This document shows, one piece after another, positions 29,082 through 37,715 of a stretch of 64,000 bases of DNA; within the stretch, counting starts at the first letter, position 1; the number at the start of each line of letters is the position of its first letter. Source of the stretch: Legionella waltersii (GTDB lineage: Bacteria > Pseudomonadota > Gammaproteobacteria > Legionellales > Legionellaceae); assembly GCF_001468085.1 (NCBI RefSeq), contig NZ_LNZB01000056.1, positions 96,028 to 160,027 on the forward strand. Reading direction: 5' to 3'. Under the pieces are notes generated by a model that saw nothing but the letters and a program-made list of their open reading frames with translations, did not search any database and was not told where the DNA came from. Position numbers and translations under genes: made by a program.

Positions 29082-30092
29082 TTATTCCATTTCAGTACGA
29101 TACTCACCCAAGCAAGCTAAACTATTTAAACGAGCTCTTTTGAGTAAAGCTTGTTGTGCTTCAGCAACATTCGCCTTTTTGCCGCTCCAGGTTTTTAAGC
29201 AATCTTCTTGCAATGCTCTGCCATAAGAGAAGCTCAATAACCAAGGTTGATCGCCAATCTGGTTAATGGCATTTAAGTTGGCTGTAGCTTGAGCAGGGGT
29301 TTGGCCACCAGAAAGGAAATTAATTGTCGGAACTGCTGCAGGTACATTATTTCGGAAAACACTTATGGTGTAGTCTGCTACTGCATCTGGGGTGCTAAAA
29401 GGAGCAAACTCTTTACCGCTAGTTACCATGCTTGGTTTTAATATTATATGTTCTAATTGAACTTGATGAATAAATAAAGTGTGGAAGAGTTCATGAAGAA
29501 CCATCTCACAGACTTCAGCACAGTGTTCAATACTGTGATCGCCATCCATCAACACTTCCGGTTCAACGATAGGTACAATACCTACTGATTGGCATGCAGC
29601 TGCATAGCGAGCTAGGTTTTCTGCTCCAGTTTTAATTGCTGTCAGACTGGGAGTGAGTTGAGAAATAGAATAGACGTTACGCCATTTTGCAAACTTCGCT
29701 CCAAGATTTTTAAAGTGTGTAAGGCGTTCGGTCAATCCATCTAAACCTTGTGTGACTTGTTCGTTTTCAGTATTGGCTAAAATAGTGAGACCTTTGTCCA
29801 CCTTAATACCAGGAACAATTCCTTTTTGTGCAAACAACTCAGGAATAGGTGTGCCGTTGTCATCGGTTTGTGTAAACGTTTCTTCAAACAAGATAACCCC
29901 ATTAATGTATTGTTCTAAATCAGGAGTTGTTGCAAGAAGTAGACGGTAATCTCTTCGATGTTGCTCAGTATTTTCTGTGTTGATGGAAGCAAAACGTTTA
30001 CCTATTGTGCTGTTACTTTCATCAGCTGCAAGGATTCCCTTTTCTTCATTTAACATGATTTCCATTGTGTTTGAAAGTTCTTCATAACTCAT
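29082..30092 (-). CDS. Fructose-bisphosphate aldolase, class I
   Basis: 336 residues, class I (Schiff-base) aldolase of the eukaryotic/plant-like group. Diagnostic segments are GILAADESNSTIGKRF near the N-terminus, GVILFEETF, PGIKVDKG, VPIVEPEVL, and LEHIILKPSMVTSG containing the likely Schiff-base Lys. The C-terminal LSFSYGRALQ and LNSLACLGEY are also conserved. It is cytoplasmic and reversibly splits fructose-1,6-bisphosphate. It lies downstream of the ferredoxin reductase gene on the same strand with a 60-bp gap. Confidence 0.95.
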   Translation of the reverse strand: MSYEELSNTMEIMLNEEKGILAADESNSTIGKRFASINTENTEQHRRDYRLLLATTPDLEQYINGVILFEETFTQTDDNGTPIPELFAQKGIVPGIKVDKGLTILANTENEQVTQGLDGLTERLTHFKNLGAKFAKWRNVYSISQLTPSLTAIKTGAENLARYAAACQSVGIVPIVEPEVLMDGDHSIEHCAEVCEMVLHELFHTLFIHQVQLEHIILKPSMVTSGKEFAPFSTPDAVADYTISVFRNNVPAAVPTINFLSGGQTPAQATANLNAINQIGDQPWLLSFSYGRALQEDCLKTWSGKKANVAEAQQALLKRARLNSLACLGEYRTEME

Positions 30093-30152
30093 AATGTTCT
30101 AATCTCCTCGATTTATGGGGTGATTTATATACCCAATTCAACTATCTTGTCT

Positions 30153-30899
30153 TCAACGTGATATGTATTTTTCACGAATAATCTGTTGCATTGCAAATCC
30201 ATGCACTTTTAAATAATTAAATGCGTCGTCGATCATACCTGGATTTCCACATAAATACACAATATCTTGTTCTGGATTTAAGTTGAGTTCAGGAAATGCA
30301 TGCTGAACATATCCAGAAAATTCATTTTCATGAAGGGTTTCAGGGTTTTCGCGGCTTAAATAAGCTCTAAAACTGACCTGCTCAAACGAACTTGCAAATG
30401 TTCGAAATTCATCTGGATAAAGAATTTCATCTCGTTTTTGTACCCCTTGCAAAATAACCACTTGCAAATTTGGGTGCGTGTTTATCAACGTTTTTAATTC
30501 CTGCAACATGGCTCTGTAGGGGGTGGTTCCTGTACTAGTAGCAACTAGAATGTATCGACCGGGTATCTGTTCTTTTAGAGTAAGCCTTCCAAACGGACCA
30601 TTGATTTGAATCTTATCGCCTGGCTTTAAGTTAAAGAGGAGATTGGTTCCTGGCCCCCCTTCAAAATAGCCAGCAGCGAATTCAATGCGATTATTTTTTG
30701 CAGGTTGATTTGCAATACTATAGCTGCGTTTAAGTTGTTTGCCTTCATGCTCAAAATGAATTGTAATAAATTGTCCGGGCAAATAATCAAAGGTGGGAGT
30801 AAGGTCGCAATTAAATATAAAGTGCTTTACCTTTGGAGTGATCATGAAAGATTCTTCAAGAGTGATAGGGAATGTATTAATTTGCATGGGGCATACCAT
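30153..30899 (-). CDS. fpr: Ferredoxin/flavodoxin-NADP+ reductase
   Basis: 248 residues (244 if the ATG at 30887 is used; neither start has a strong ribosome site). FAD-binding domain with LPGQFITIHF and the RSYSIAN FAD motif, then an NAD(P)-binding domain with VATSTGTTPYRAM and the C-terminal VYLCGNPGMIDD. It moves electrons between NADPH and ferredoxin or flavodoxin. It is divergent from the DotE paralogue, 70 bp apart, and followed by the aldolase gene. Confidence 0.88.
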   Translation of the reverse strand: MVCPMQINTFPITLEESFMITPKVKHFIFNCDLTPTFDYLPGQFITIHFEHEGKQLKRSYSIANQPAKNNRIEFAAGYFEGGPGTNLLFNLKPGDKIQINGPFGRLTLKEQIPGRYILVATSTGTTPYRAMLQELKTLINTHPNLQVVILQGVQKRDEILYPDEFRTFASSFEQVSFRAYLSRENPETLHENEFSGYVQHAFPELNLNPEQDIVYLCGNPGMIDDAFNYLKVHGFAMQQIIREKYISR

Positions 30900-30969
30900 A
30901 TTAGTTATAAAGTGATTAATATAGGGGAAAAATTATGCAATGCAAGAGTTGGGTGCATATAATTAACAT

Positions 30970-31512
30970 ATGACTACTGTAGATTTAATCACCATAATAG
31001 GGAATATAAGCCAATCTCTATATCCAGTTCAAAAAATGATATCTGGATTGGCCTATATATTGGGAATCCTTTTTTTTTACACGGCCATAGAAAAGTTATT
31101 AAAAATAGGAGATAGACGAACTCAGTCTTCATCACACGATAAAATGTACACGCCAGTGATGTACCTGTTTATGGGGGCTTTATTAATCTATTTACCCTCT
31201 GCTTTGCCAACAATGGCTGCAACCGCCTTCGGTGTGGGAAATGTATTAACCTATGCCAATTACAACCCAATGAATGTATACAGTTCGGTCGGATTACTAA
31301 TAAGAACTGTAGGAGTAATCTGGTTTGTACGAGGTTGTGTCTTGGTAGCACATGCAAGCAATCCAGGCACACAACATGGCCCCAAGGGGTTGCTCTTCAT
31401 GATAGCGGGAATTTTTGCAATGAATTTTGATAATAGCATTGCTGCTGTGAATTGGTTTTTAAATTATCTGATTAAGATTACTGTATCAGTGAAAGACATG
31501 AGTGGTTATTAG
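30970..31512 (+). CDS. dotV: IcmC/DotE paralogue, probable Dot/Icm protein DotV
   Basis: 180 residues with four membrane segments. It aligns along its length with DotE (4421-4996): YPVQKMISGLAYILGILFFYTAI against VQRLITGSAYLIG; MYLFMGALLIYLPSA against IYLMVGALLIYFPSA; IRTVGVIWFVRGCVLVA against IRVIGLVAFVRGWVLIA; and a C-terminal helix with an FAMNF motif. A DotE-like protein named DotV is known in Legionella, and the location downstream of proA fits my memory of it. The symbol is less certain than the homology. The start has no strong ribosome site. Confidence 0.8.
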   Translation: MTTVDLITIIGNISQSLYPVQKMISGLAYILGILFFYTAIEKLLKIGDRRTQSSSHDKMYTPVMYLFMGALLIYLPSALPTMAATAFGVGNVLTYANYNPMNVYSSVGLLIRTVGVIWFVRGCVLVAHASNPGTQHGPKGLLFMIAGIFAMNFDNSIAAVNWFLNYLIKITVSVKDMSGY

Positions 31513-31520
31513 GAGATGGG

Positions 31521-31802
31521 TTATTCTTCTTCACCACAAATCTTGAGATTATTTGCTTTCGCAAACTCCATGATCCCTTTGTAAACTTGCGGGCTTGATT
31601 CTTTTAATTTGGGATCAAGCAAAACGCATTTGTACCCATCGCTGTTCACACTTGGTTGTAATAAAGGAGAGTAAGCTATACGATTGTTTTTAAAAACGGC
31701 AAGGGTGCCACTCATGCGCTCAGCCCAATCGCTTGGTCGAAATGTTTTTCCTTGAGGGGTAATCCCTTGGATAACAATGGTTTTGCTTTTTTGGTCGGGC
31801 AT
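31521..31802 (-). CDS. DUF3579 protein
   Basis: 93 residues. The N-terminal KTIVIQGITPQGKTFRPSDWAERMSG is the hallmark of DUF3579, a small protein family of beta- and gammaproteobacteria with no established function. It is soluble, without a signal peptide. It converges on the dotV gene with an 8-bp gap and has no partner gene in a run. Confidence 0.85.
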   Translation of the reverse strand: MPDQKSKTIVIQGITPQGKTFRPSDWAERMSGTLAVFKNNRIAYSPLLQPSVNSDGYKCVLLDPKLKESSPQVYKGIMEFAKANNLKICGEEE

Positions 31803-31959
31803 ACAGGTAGCTTATTTTAATTCACTATGCGTATTATAACATCATTCAACATTCACACCTAGGGTTTACTGATTAAGTTCAAGAACTTTATCTTAGGATA
31901 TTACGAAGAAAATATGATAGGATGTGCTGGGTTTTGTACTATATGAGGCATGGTTTTGA

Positions 31960-32715
31960 ATGAATAAAGAAAATCATTCAGGGATATATTTATTACCTAA
32001 TTTATTGACCACTGTCAGTTTATTTGCAGCATTTTATTCTATCGTATCTTCAATGAAGGGGCGTTATGAAGAGGCTGTAATTGCGATGTTTGTGGGCATG
32101 GTAGCAGATAGTCTGGATGGCAGAATCGCTCGATTAACAAATACGCAAACGGAATTTGGTGCTCAATACGATAGCTTATCAGACATGGTTACCTTTGGAG
32201 TTGCCCCATCATTGATGTTATTTAACTTAACTCTGAGTCAGTTAGGTAAATTTGGTTGGCTAGTTGCCTTTATTTATACTGCAGCTGTTGCTCTGAGGCT
32301 CGCTCGTTTTAACACACAAATCGGGATAGCAGACAAAAGTTATTTTCAAGGTTTACCATGTCCACCTGCAGCAGCTGTAGTATCTGCTTTTGCATGGCTA
32401 TGCATAGAACATGGCTGGAGAGGCTACTTCATTTCTACGCTTACCGCTGTTTTAGCGTTGACCTTATCAGTATTGATGGTCAGCAATTTACGTTATTACA
32501 GTTTTAAAGAAGTGGATTTTAAAGGAAAGGTGCCCTTTATCTACGTTTTAATTATGATCATATTGTTTGTAGCAATTGCTGCTGATCCCGCAACGGTTTT
32601 ATTTATAGGCTCTGCTGTTTATGGATTGTCAGGGCCAATGCTCACTGTAGTTTCACTGCATAAAGTGAGAAAACAAAGAAGAGCTGCAAATAAGGATAAG
32701 GAAGGGGAGTTATAG
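31960..32715 (+). CDS. pssA: CDP-diacylglycerol-serine O-phosphatidyltransferase
   Basis: 251 residues with about 7 hydrophobic segments. It carries the CDP-alcohol phosphotransferase motif DSLDGRIAR...G...D...D (ADSLDGRIARLTN then EFGAQYDSLSD). The overall form is that of the integral-membrane PssA of Gram-negative bacteria. It makes phosphatidylserine, the precursor of phosphatidylethanolamine and, in Legionella, one feed into phospholipid methylation to phosphatidylcholine. A single gene convergent with npr. Confidence 0.95.
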   Translation: MNKENHSGIYLLPNLLTTVSLFAAFYSIVSSMKGRYEEAVIAMFVGMVADSLDGRIARLTNTQTEFGAQYDSLSDMVTFGVAPSLMLFNLTLSQLGKFGWLVAFIYTAAVALRLARFNTQIGIADKSYFQGLPCPPAAAVVSAFAWLCIEHGWRGYFISTLTAVLALTLSVLMVSNLRYYSFKEVDFKGKVPFIYVLIMIILFVAIAADPATVLFIGSAVYGLSGPMLTVVSLHKVRKQRRAANKDKEGEL

Positions 32716-32847
32716 GAACAGGATTTGTCTAAAACCATGGGGTTGAGTTAAAAATAGGCTTCAATGAGGGATTTTAGATAGACTAAATGACTGAATTGAA
32801 ATTTATTGTTAACGAAGAGAGCATGGTTTTGAGCAAGTCGGATCGAG

Positions 32848-33117
32848 TTATTCGCTCTCGCCAAACCGGTCTTGAATAAGTTGCACGAGCGCATCATTCA
32901 TTTCAACTTCATCTGGACCATCAATCTCAAGAGTAAGTTCGCTACCTTTATTTGCAGCTAGCATCATGACTCCCATGATGCTTTTACCATTAACTGTTTG
33001 AGAGTCTTTTATCACGTCAATATGGCTTTGAAAGCGAGCAGCAGTAGATACGAATTTTGCTGATGCCCTCGCATGCAAACCAAGTCTATTAGTAATTTTT
33101 ATCGTTGTCTTAATCAT
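32848..33117 (-). CDS. ptsH: HPr-family phosphocarrier (NPr-like)
   Basis: 89 residues. The active-site motif GLHARAS places the phosphoacceptor at His15, and Ser46 lies in VNGKSIMGVM. It sits downstream of rpoN and hpf, as npr does in the nitrogen-PTS cluster of many proteobacteria, but no ptsN or rapZ gene lies between. It is therefore best read as the NPr of an incomplete nitrogen-type PTS. The start is MIKTTIKITN, the usual length for the family. Confidence 0.92.
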   Translation of the reverse strand: MIKTTIKITNRLGLHARASAKFVSTAARFQSHIDVIKDSQTVNGKSIMGVMMLAANKGSELTLEIDGPDEVEMNDALVQLIQDRFGESE

Positions 33118-33216
33118 AGCGGGTACAATGTACCATGAGTCGTATATTAGGTATAGACCTACAGGTGATCTTTTATAAAGTGAACAACGAGATAAGTGAT
33201 ATGGAGAGTGGATAGG

Positions 33217-33238
33217 GACGGCCCCATTGGGGTCCGTC
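33217..33238. terminator. GACGGCCCC/GGGGTCCGTC hairpin between hpf and npr
   Basis: Near-perfect inverted repeat with a 3-nt centre and one bulged base in the 153-bp gap between npr and hpf. It has no T-tract in the minus-strand reading direction, so a repeat-type hairpin is as likely as a terminator. Related GACGGACCC sequences occur at the ends of the 21621-21984 palindrome and near 42911. Confidence 0.45.
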
Positions 33239-33270
33239 TCATTTAGTATGTTCTTTATTACTTTTATTAA

Positions 33271-33570
33271 CTAATCTTTATCTCTTTGGCTTAATAGTTT
33301 TTCCTTATGTTTGATGAGCTGACGATTAAGTTTGTCAACCAAAGTATCAATTGCTGCATACATATCTTCTGACTCAGAGCTTGCATGCAACTCACCCTTT
33401 GTGACTAGAACAGTTGCTTCAGCAATTTGTCTCAGTTTTTCCACATCAAATACAACATTAATGGCTCTAATATGATCAAAATGTCGCTCAAGTCTATCAA
33501 ATTTCTCTTCGGTAAATGCTCTAAGGGCAGGAGTAACATCCATACGATGTCCGGTGATGTTGATTTGCAT
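33271..33570 (-). CDS. hpf: Ribosome hibernation promoting factor, short form
   Basis: 99 residues, the short HPF/YfiA type. Starts MQINITGHRMDVTPALRAFTEEK and contains AEATVLVTKGELHASSESEDMYAAID, typical of the family's ribosome-binding fold with a basic C-terminal tail. It binds the 30S decoding region in stationary phase, which fits the growth-phase-dependent life cycle of Legionella. Directly downstream of rpoN (27-bp gap), the classic order. Confidence 0.95.
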   Translation of the reverse strand: MQINITGHRMDVTPALRAFTEEKFDRLERHFDHIRAINVVFDVEKLRQIAEATVLVTKGELHASSESEDMYAAIDTLVDKLNRQLIKHKEKLLSQRDKD

Positions 33571-33597
33571 AAAACTCTCCTTTTATTATCTAATGAT

Positions 33598-34995
33598 TTA
33601 ACTGCTTATACTTTTTCGTTCATTGGATGGGGGAATTCCCATTGCTTCACGATATTTTGCTACAGTGCGTCGAGCTACTAGTATACCTTGTTCGCCAATT
33701 AATTGGGCAATTTTACTATCACTTAAGGGTTTTTTTCTATTTTCTGATGAAATTAATTTTTTAATTACGGCTCGAATTGCGGTTGAAGAACACTCTCCTC
33801 CGGCATCAGTATTAACATGGCTTGAAAAGAAGTACTTCAATTCAAACACACCTCGAGGTGTATGAATAAATTTTTGGGTGGTAACACGAGAGATGGTTGA
33901 TTCATGCATGTCTAAAGCAGAGGCAACGTCATTGAGCACTAAGGGCTTCATGGCTTCATCGCCATATTCAAGAAATCCATGTTGATACTCAATAATGCAC
34001 GTTGCTACTTTGAGCAATGTTTCTTGACGGCTTTGTATGCTTTTCAGAAACCAACGGGCTTCTTGTAAATTATTTTTTAAAAATTGATTGTCCACACTAT
34101 TATCAGCTCGTTGTATTAAGGCAGCATACTGGCGGTTAATACTTAATTGTGGAAGTATGGTTTGATTTAAGAAGACTTTCCATTCATTGTCTATTTTTTT
34201 TACGGACAAATCAGGGATAATATACTCAGCAATATTCTGATGAATAAGGCTTCCAGGTTTTGGATTCAGTCTATGTATAATCTGTAAAATATCGTCAATT
34301 ACTTGTTCATTAATTTGATGTTTTTTCATTAATTGTCGATAGTTATGCTGTCCTAGCAGATCAATGTCTTCAATAATTATCTTTCTGGCGATTAAAAGTT
34401 GCTCGTTATCTAAAGGTAGTTGTTCCAATTGAACGACAAGGGTTTCAGCTAAATTGAGAGAAGCACAACCCACAGGATCAAACAATTGGATGCGATGTCT
34501 AACAGCCTCTATCTCCTCTATATCCAGAGGAAAATCCTCACTGTTCAGGCTCGCGTGCAACTCAGGGACAGACATAGTTAAGAAGCCATCATCATTGATT
34601 GCATCAATGATGGTGGTTGCAATTACTCTATCGACATCACTCATAGGCGTTAATCCGAGTTGCCAATTAAGGTGGTCTTGCAAATTCGAAGTAGTACAAT
34701 GCAAATTGTCAAAATTATAATCGTTGTCCTCGAAGTTATTGCGTTTATTCAAACTGGTATAGAGCTGAGCCCATTGAAAATCTGAGAATTCATCGAACTC
34801 TCGCCTTTGATCTAATGTAGATTCGTCCTTTTCTTCTTCGGCAGGGGTGGCTTCAAGCATAGGATTGGATTCGACGACTAATTGTATTTCTTGTTGTAAA
34901 TCAATAGTTGATAATTGGAGTAGTCTGATAGCTTGTTGTAGCTGCGGAGTTAGAGTGAGATGCTGACCAATACCAATCTGTAATGTCGGTTTCAT
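33598..34995 (-). CDS. rpoN: RNA polymerase sigma-54 factor
   Basis: 465 residues, full length. Region I is Gln/Leu-rich (QHLTLTPQLQQAIRLLQLS), followed by the acidic region II, the core-binding region, the helix-turn-helix, and the C-terminal RpoN box ARRTVAKYREAMGIP. It directs transcription from -24/-12 promoters with enhancer-binding activators such as FleQ, and in Legionella controls flagellar and other genes. Followed by hpf and npr. Confidence 0.97.
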   Translation of the reverse strand: MKPTLQIGIGQHLTLTPQLQQAIRLLQLSTIDLQQEIQLVVESNPMLEATPAEEEKDESTLDQRREFDEFSDFQWAQLYTSLNKRNNFEDNDYNFDNLHCTTSNLQDHLNWQLGLTPMSDVDRVIATTIIDAINDDGFLTMSVPELHASLNSEDFPLDIEEIEAVRHRIQLFDPVGCASLNLAETLVVQLEQLPLDNEQLLIARKIIIEDIDLLGQHNYRQLMKKHQINEQVIDDILQIIHRLNPKPGSLIHQNIAEYIIPDLSVKKIDNEWKVFLNQTILPQLSINRQYAALIQRADNSVDNQFLKNNLQEARWFLKSIQSRQETLLKVATCIIEYQHGFLEYGDEAMKPLVLNDVASALDMHESTISRVTTQKFIHTPRGVFELKYFFSSHVNTDAGGECSSTAIRAVIKKLISSENRKKPLSDSKIAQLIGEQGILVARRTVAKYREAMGIPPSNERKSISS

Positions 34996-35176
34996 TCAAA
35001 TCCTCTTTGTTTTCACTGCCATTATTTATCAGTTTAAACGATCTCATAGGATTATCCAGTACTTATAAGTCTTAATTTCTATTTAAAGAAATAGATTAGC
35101 TTGGATTTGCTAAAATAATGAAAAAGTTAGTTTAAAAAAAAACAAAAAGAATATTTTTGAAGAGAGTAAGAGGAGC

Positions 35177-35197
35177 AGCCCCTAGCGATTAGGGGCT
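35177..35197 (-). terminator. Hairpin after rpmB-rpmG
   Basis: Perfect 8-bp stem AGCCCCTA/TAGGGGCT with a 5-nt loop, 8 bp after the rpmG stop on the minus strand. T-rich tracts occur further downstream rather than directly adjacent, so the termination strength is uncertain. Confidence 0.65.
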
Positions 35198-35205
35198 TCA
35201 TAACG

Positions 35206-35370
35206 TTATTTTACTTTTTTCTCTTTAAATAGAACATGCTTACGTACTTTAGGATCGTACATCATTAGCTCCATTTTTTCAGGATGATTTCTTGGATTTT
35301 TAGTAGTGGTTTTATAGTATCCAGTATCTGCTGTGGATTCCATTTTCACTTTGATAGTAACAGCTGCCAT
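35206..35370 (-). CDS. rpmG: Ribosomal protein L33
   Basis: 54 codons read on the minus strand ([20 protein letters not shown] then the conserved [19 protein letters not shown] and a basic C-terminus). It is shorter than many gene-caller cut-offs. It lacks the zinc-binding Cys pairs, so it is the C-minus form. It starts 14 bp after rpmB, giving the usual rpmB-rpmG pair of 50S proteins. Confidence 0.96.
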   Translation of the reverse strand: MAAVTIKVKMESTADTGYYKTTTKNPRNHPEKMELMMYDPKVRKHVLFKEKKVK

Positions 35371-35384
35371 GGCTTATCCCCTTA

Positions 35385-35621
35385 TTATATTTTTTCGCCT
35401 TGAGCTCTGAGTTTATCCAGAACCGTTTTAATACCTAATTTGTCAATAATTCTCATACCGCGCGTGCTTAATCTCAAAGTGACAAATCGATTTTCTTCTT
35501 CAACCCAGAACTTGTGGTTCTGGATATTTGGTAGAAAGCGTCTTTTAGTTTTATTATTAGCGTGCGACACTTTGTGACCAACCATGGGTCGCTTGCCAGT
35601 TACCTGACATACTCTAGACAT
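35385..35621 (-). CDS. rpmB: Ribosomal protein L28
   Basis: 78 residues: [29 protein letters not shown] at the N-terminus is diagnostic, followed by the [20 protein letters not shown] segment. The start is supported by a GGAG site 7 bp upstream. First gene of the rpmB-rpmG operon; a short CGATA/TATCG palindrome lies 22-35 bp upstream at 35643-35656. Confidence 0.97.
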   Translation of the reverse strand: MSRVCQVTGKRPMVGHKVSHANNKTKRRFLPNIQNHKFWVEEENRFVTLRLSTRGMRIIDKLGIKTVLDKLRAQGEKI

Positions 35622-35820
35622 TGCGTTACTCCAAAATATAGTTCGATAGTAGTATCGTATTTATAAAATTCGGGGCTTATTTATTTCATATAGCCAGTTG
35701 TAAAATACAAGAGCGGTTTTATAACAAAAATTCATTAATATTGCAATCATTATAAATCAATATAGTAGAATAATTAGGCAAAACTTGTATAATTGCATGC
35801 TTTTATTTTGAGTGATTGCG

Positions 35821-36495
35821 ATGCAGCGTAAAATAAAGAGTTACGTTTTGCGTGCAGGCCGAGTGAGCAACCGGCAGCAGCAAGGTTTAGATTCATGGCT
35901 CCAAGACTATGAATTATCGGTAGATACTGTTTCAGTCTGGAATTTGGCTGAAGTGTTTGGGCGTCATGTAGATACGGTTGTAGAAATTGGCTTTGGCATG
36001 GGGGCATCACTTCTTCAAATGGCAATCAATAATCCTCAAACAAATTACATAGGGATAGAAGTTCATAAAGCGGGAGTTGGAAGTCTTGCCGCAGATTTGC
36101 ATGAGCACCAATTAACGAATGTTCGCATTGCTGCAGCCGATGCTGTTGAGGTGTTTGAAAAAAAGATTCAAGAGAACTCACTTTCTGGGATACAGGTGTT
36201 TTTTCCTGATCCTTGGCATAAAAAGCGTCATAATAAGCGTCGCTTAATTCAACCTGATTTTATTGCATTACTGGTTAACAAACTTAAGCGAGGTGGGTTT
36301 ATTCACTGTGCAACCGATTGGCAAGATTATGCTGAACATATGCTTCAGGTTTTATCAGCAGAAAGTCATTTATACAATCAGCAAATAGACGGAGATTACT
36401 CACCTAGACCAGACTCGAGACCACTGACCAAATTTGAGAGACGTGGAGAGCGACTGGGTCATGGAGTATGGGATTTGATATTTATAAAAAAATAA
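35821..36495 (+). CDS. trmB: tRNA (guanine-N7)-methyltransferase
   Basis: 225 codons from ATG 35821, which has GAGTG about 7 bp upstream; a GTG three codons earlier is possible. SAM-binding motif VVEIGFGMGASLLQMA, then the characteristic VFFPDPWHKKRHNKRRL and the C-terminal TKFERRGERLGHGVWDL. It methylates G46 of tRNAs. It is followed 10 bp later by an M42 peptidase gene, which may be co-transcribed. Confidence 0.96.
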   Translation: MQRKIKSYVLRAGRVSNRQQQGLDSWLQDYELSVDTVSVWNLAEVFGRHVDTVVEIGFGMGASLLQMAINNPQTNYIGIEVHKAGVGSLAADLHEHQLTNVRIAAADAVEVFEKKIQENSLSGIQVFFPDPWHKKRHNKRRLIQPDFIALLVNKLKRGGFIHCATDWQDYAEHMLQVLSAESHLYNQQIDGDYSPRPDSRPLTKFERRGERLGHGVWDLIFIKK

Positions 36496-36505
36496 GGAAA
36501 TAAAG

Positions 36506-37636
36506 ATGATAAAGCAATTGCTTGGGATAGTTGGATTCATTTGCTCTTTGGCCTCTGCTGCATCAGAAATGCCCTTGTTATCAACATTGACTGAAATTCC
36601 AGGGGCATCTGGGTATGAAAAACCTGTAAGAACATTGATGCAAAATCAATGGCAACCCTACCTTTCTGAATCAAAAATAGATGGAATGGGCAATTTGATT
36701 GGACAGTTTAAAAATCAGCCAAAAGGTCCGAAGTTATTATTCATGGCACATCTAGACGAAACTGGGTTTATGGTCGAGTCAATTACTCCAGATGGATTTT
36801 TAAAGGTAGTCCCCTTAGGTGGAATTGCAAACTCAGTCCTTTATGCACAGCGATGGAATGTCTCTACAACTAAAGGAGTGGTGTTGGCATACTCCGGCAT
36901 GGATTCACCCCATTTATTAGGTGATAAGAAGATGTTGAGTTCACCTGACATTAACGTGATGTTTCTTGATATTGGAGCCGAGAATAAAGAGCAAGCTCAG
37001 AGTGAGTTTGGCATTCGCCCAGGTCTTCAAGTGACTCCTATCAGTGAATTTAGTCAATTGAGTAAAAATCGCTTTTTAGCCAAGGCTCTGGATGATCGAA
37101 TTGGATTGGCCGCAATCACTGAGTCTTTGGGATCTATCAAGCAAAAATCAATACCTAATCAATTGTATCTTGCTGCCACAGCACAAGAGGAAGTAGGAAT
37201 GCGGGGAGCAAGTACAGTATACAATTCTACGCATCCAGATGTAGTCATCAATGTGGAAGTAGGAATTGCTGATGATTACCCAATGTTGCTTGCCGACAGA
37301 AAAGGTAGACTATTTTTGGGTAAAGGCCCTTCATTATTTGTTTATGATCGTTCTATGATTCCAAACCAAGAATTAATTAATTGGATCATGGAGTTAGCAA
37401 ACAAAAATAATATTCCTTTACAACTTGAAGTAGAGCCAGGCTATGGTGAGGATGCTTCGAAGTTGCAAGTATCTGGTGATGGGGTTCCGGCTGTTAATAT
37501 CGGTATTCCAATTCGCTATGCGCATCAGCATGCGGGTATTTTTGATAAAAGAGATTATGATAACGCCGTGAAATTGTTAAGCTTAATCGCTGAAAACTTA
37601 ACACAGGACGTTGTTGATAAGCTTAAAACGAACTAG
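36506..37636 (+). CDS. Exported M42-family metallo-aminopeptidase
   Basis: 376 residues. It has an N-terminal signal-like segment (about 1-20, LLGIVGFICSLASAAS). The M42 peptidase core includes HLDETGFMV (metal His, Asp), ALDDRIGLAA (bridging Asp), AQEEVGMRG (general-base Glu and metal Glu) and the C-terminal GIPIRYAHQHAG with metal His. The family has two divalent metals and releases N-terminal residues from peptides. Most M42 enzymes are cytoplasmic, so the export signal is notable and fits amino-acid scavenging in the periplasm or outside. Confidence 0.88.
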   Translation: MIKQLLGIVGFICSLASAASEMPLLSTLTEIPGASGYEKPVRTLMQNQWQPYLSESKIDGMGNLIGQFKNQPKGPKLLFMAHLDETGFMVESITPDGFLKVVPLGGIANSVLYAQRWNVSTTKGVVLAYSGMDSPHLLGDKKMLSSPDINVMFLDIGAENKEQAQSEFGIRPGLQVTPISEFSQLSKNRFLAKALDDRIGLAAITESLGSIKQKSIPNQLYLAATAQEEVGMRGASTVYNSTHPDVVINVEVGIADDYPMLLADRKGRLFLGKGPSLFVYDRSMIPNQELINWIMELANKNNIPLQLEVEPGYGEDASKLQVSGDGVPAVNIGIPIRYAHQHAGIFDKRDYDNAVKLLSLIAENLTQDVVDKLKTN

Positions 37637-37715
37637 CATTGATCTTCAAATACCCATTATGTATCCTTGGTGATCTTGATAGGGATTTATTAAAAGTTAA
37701 AAGGAAGTCATCACT

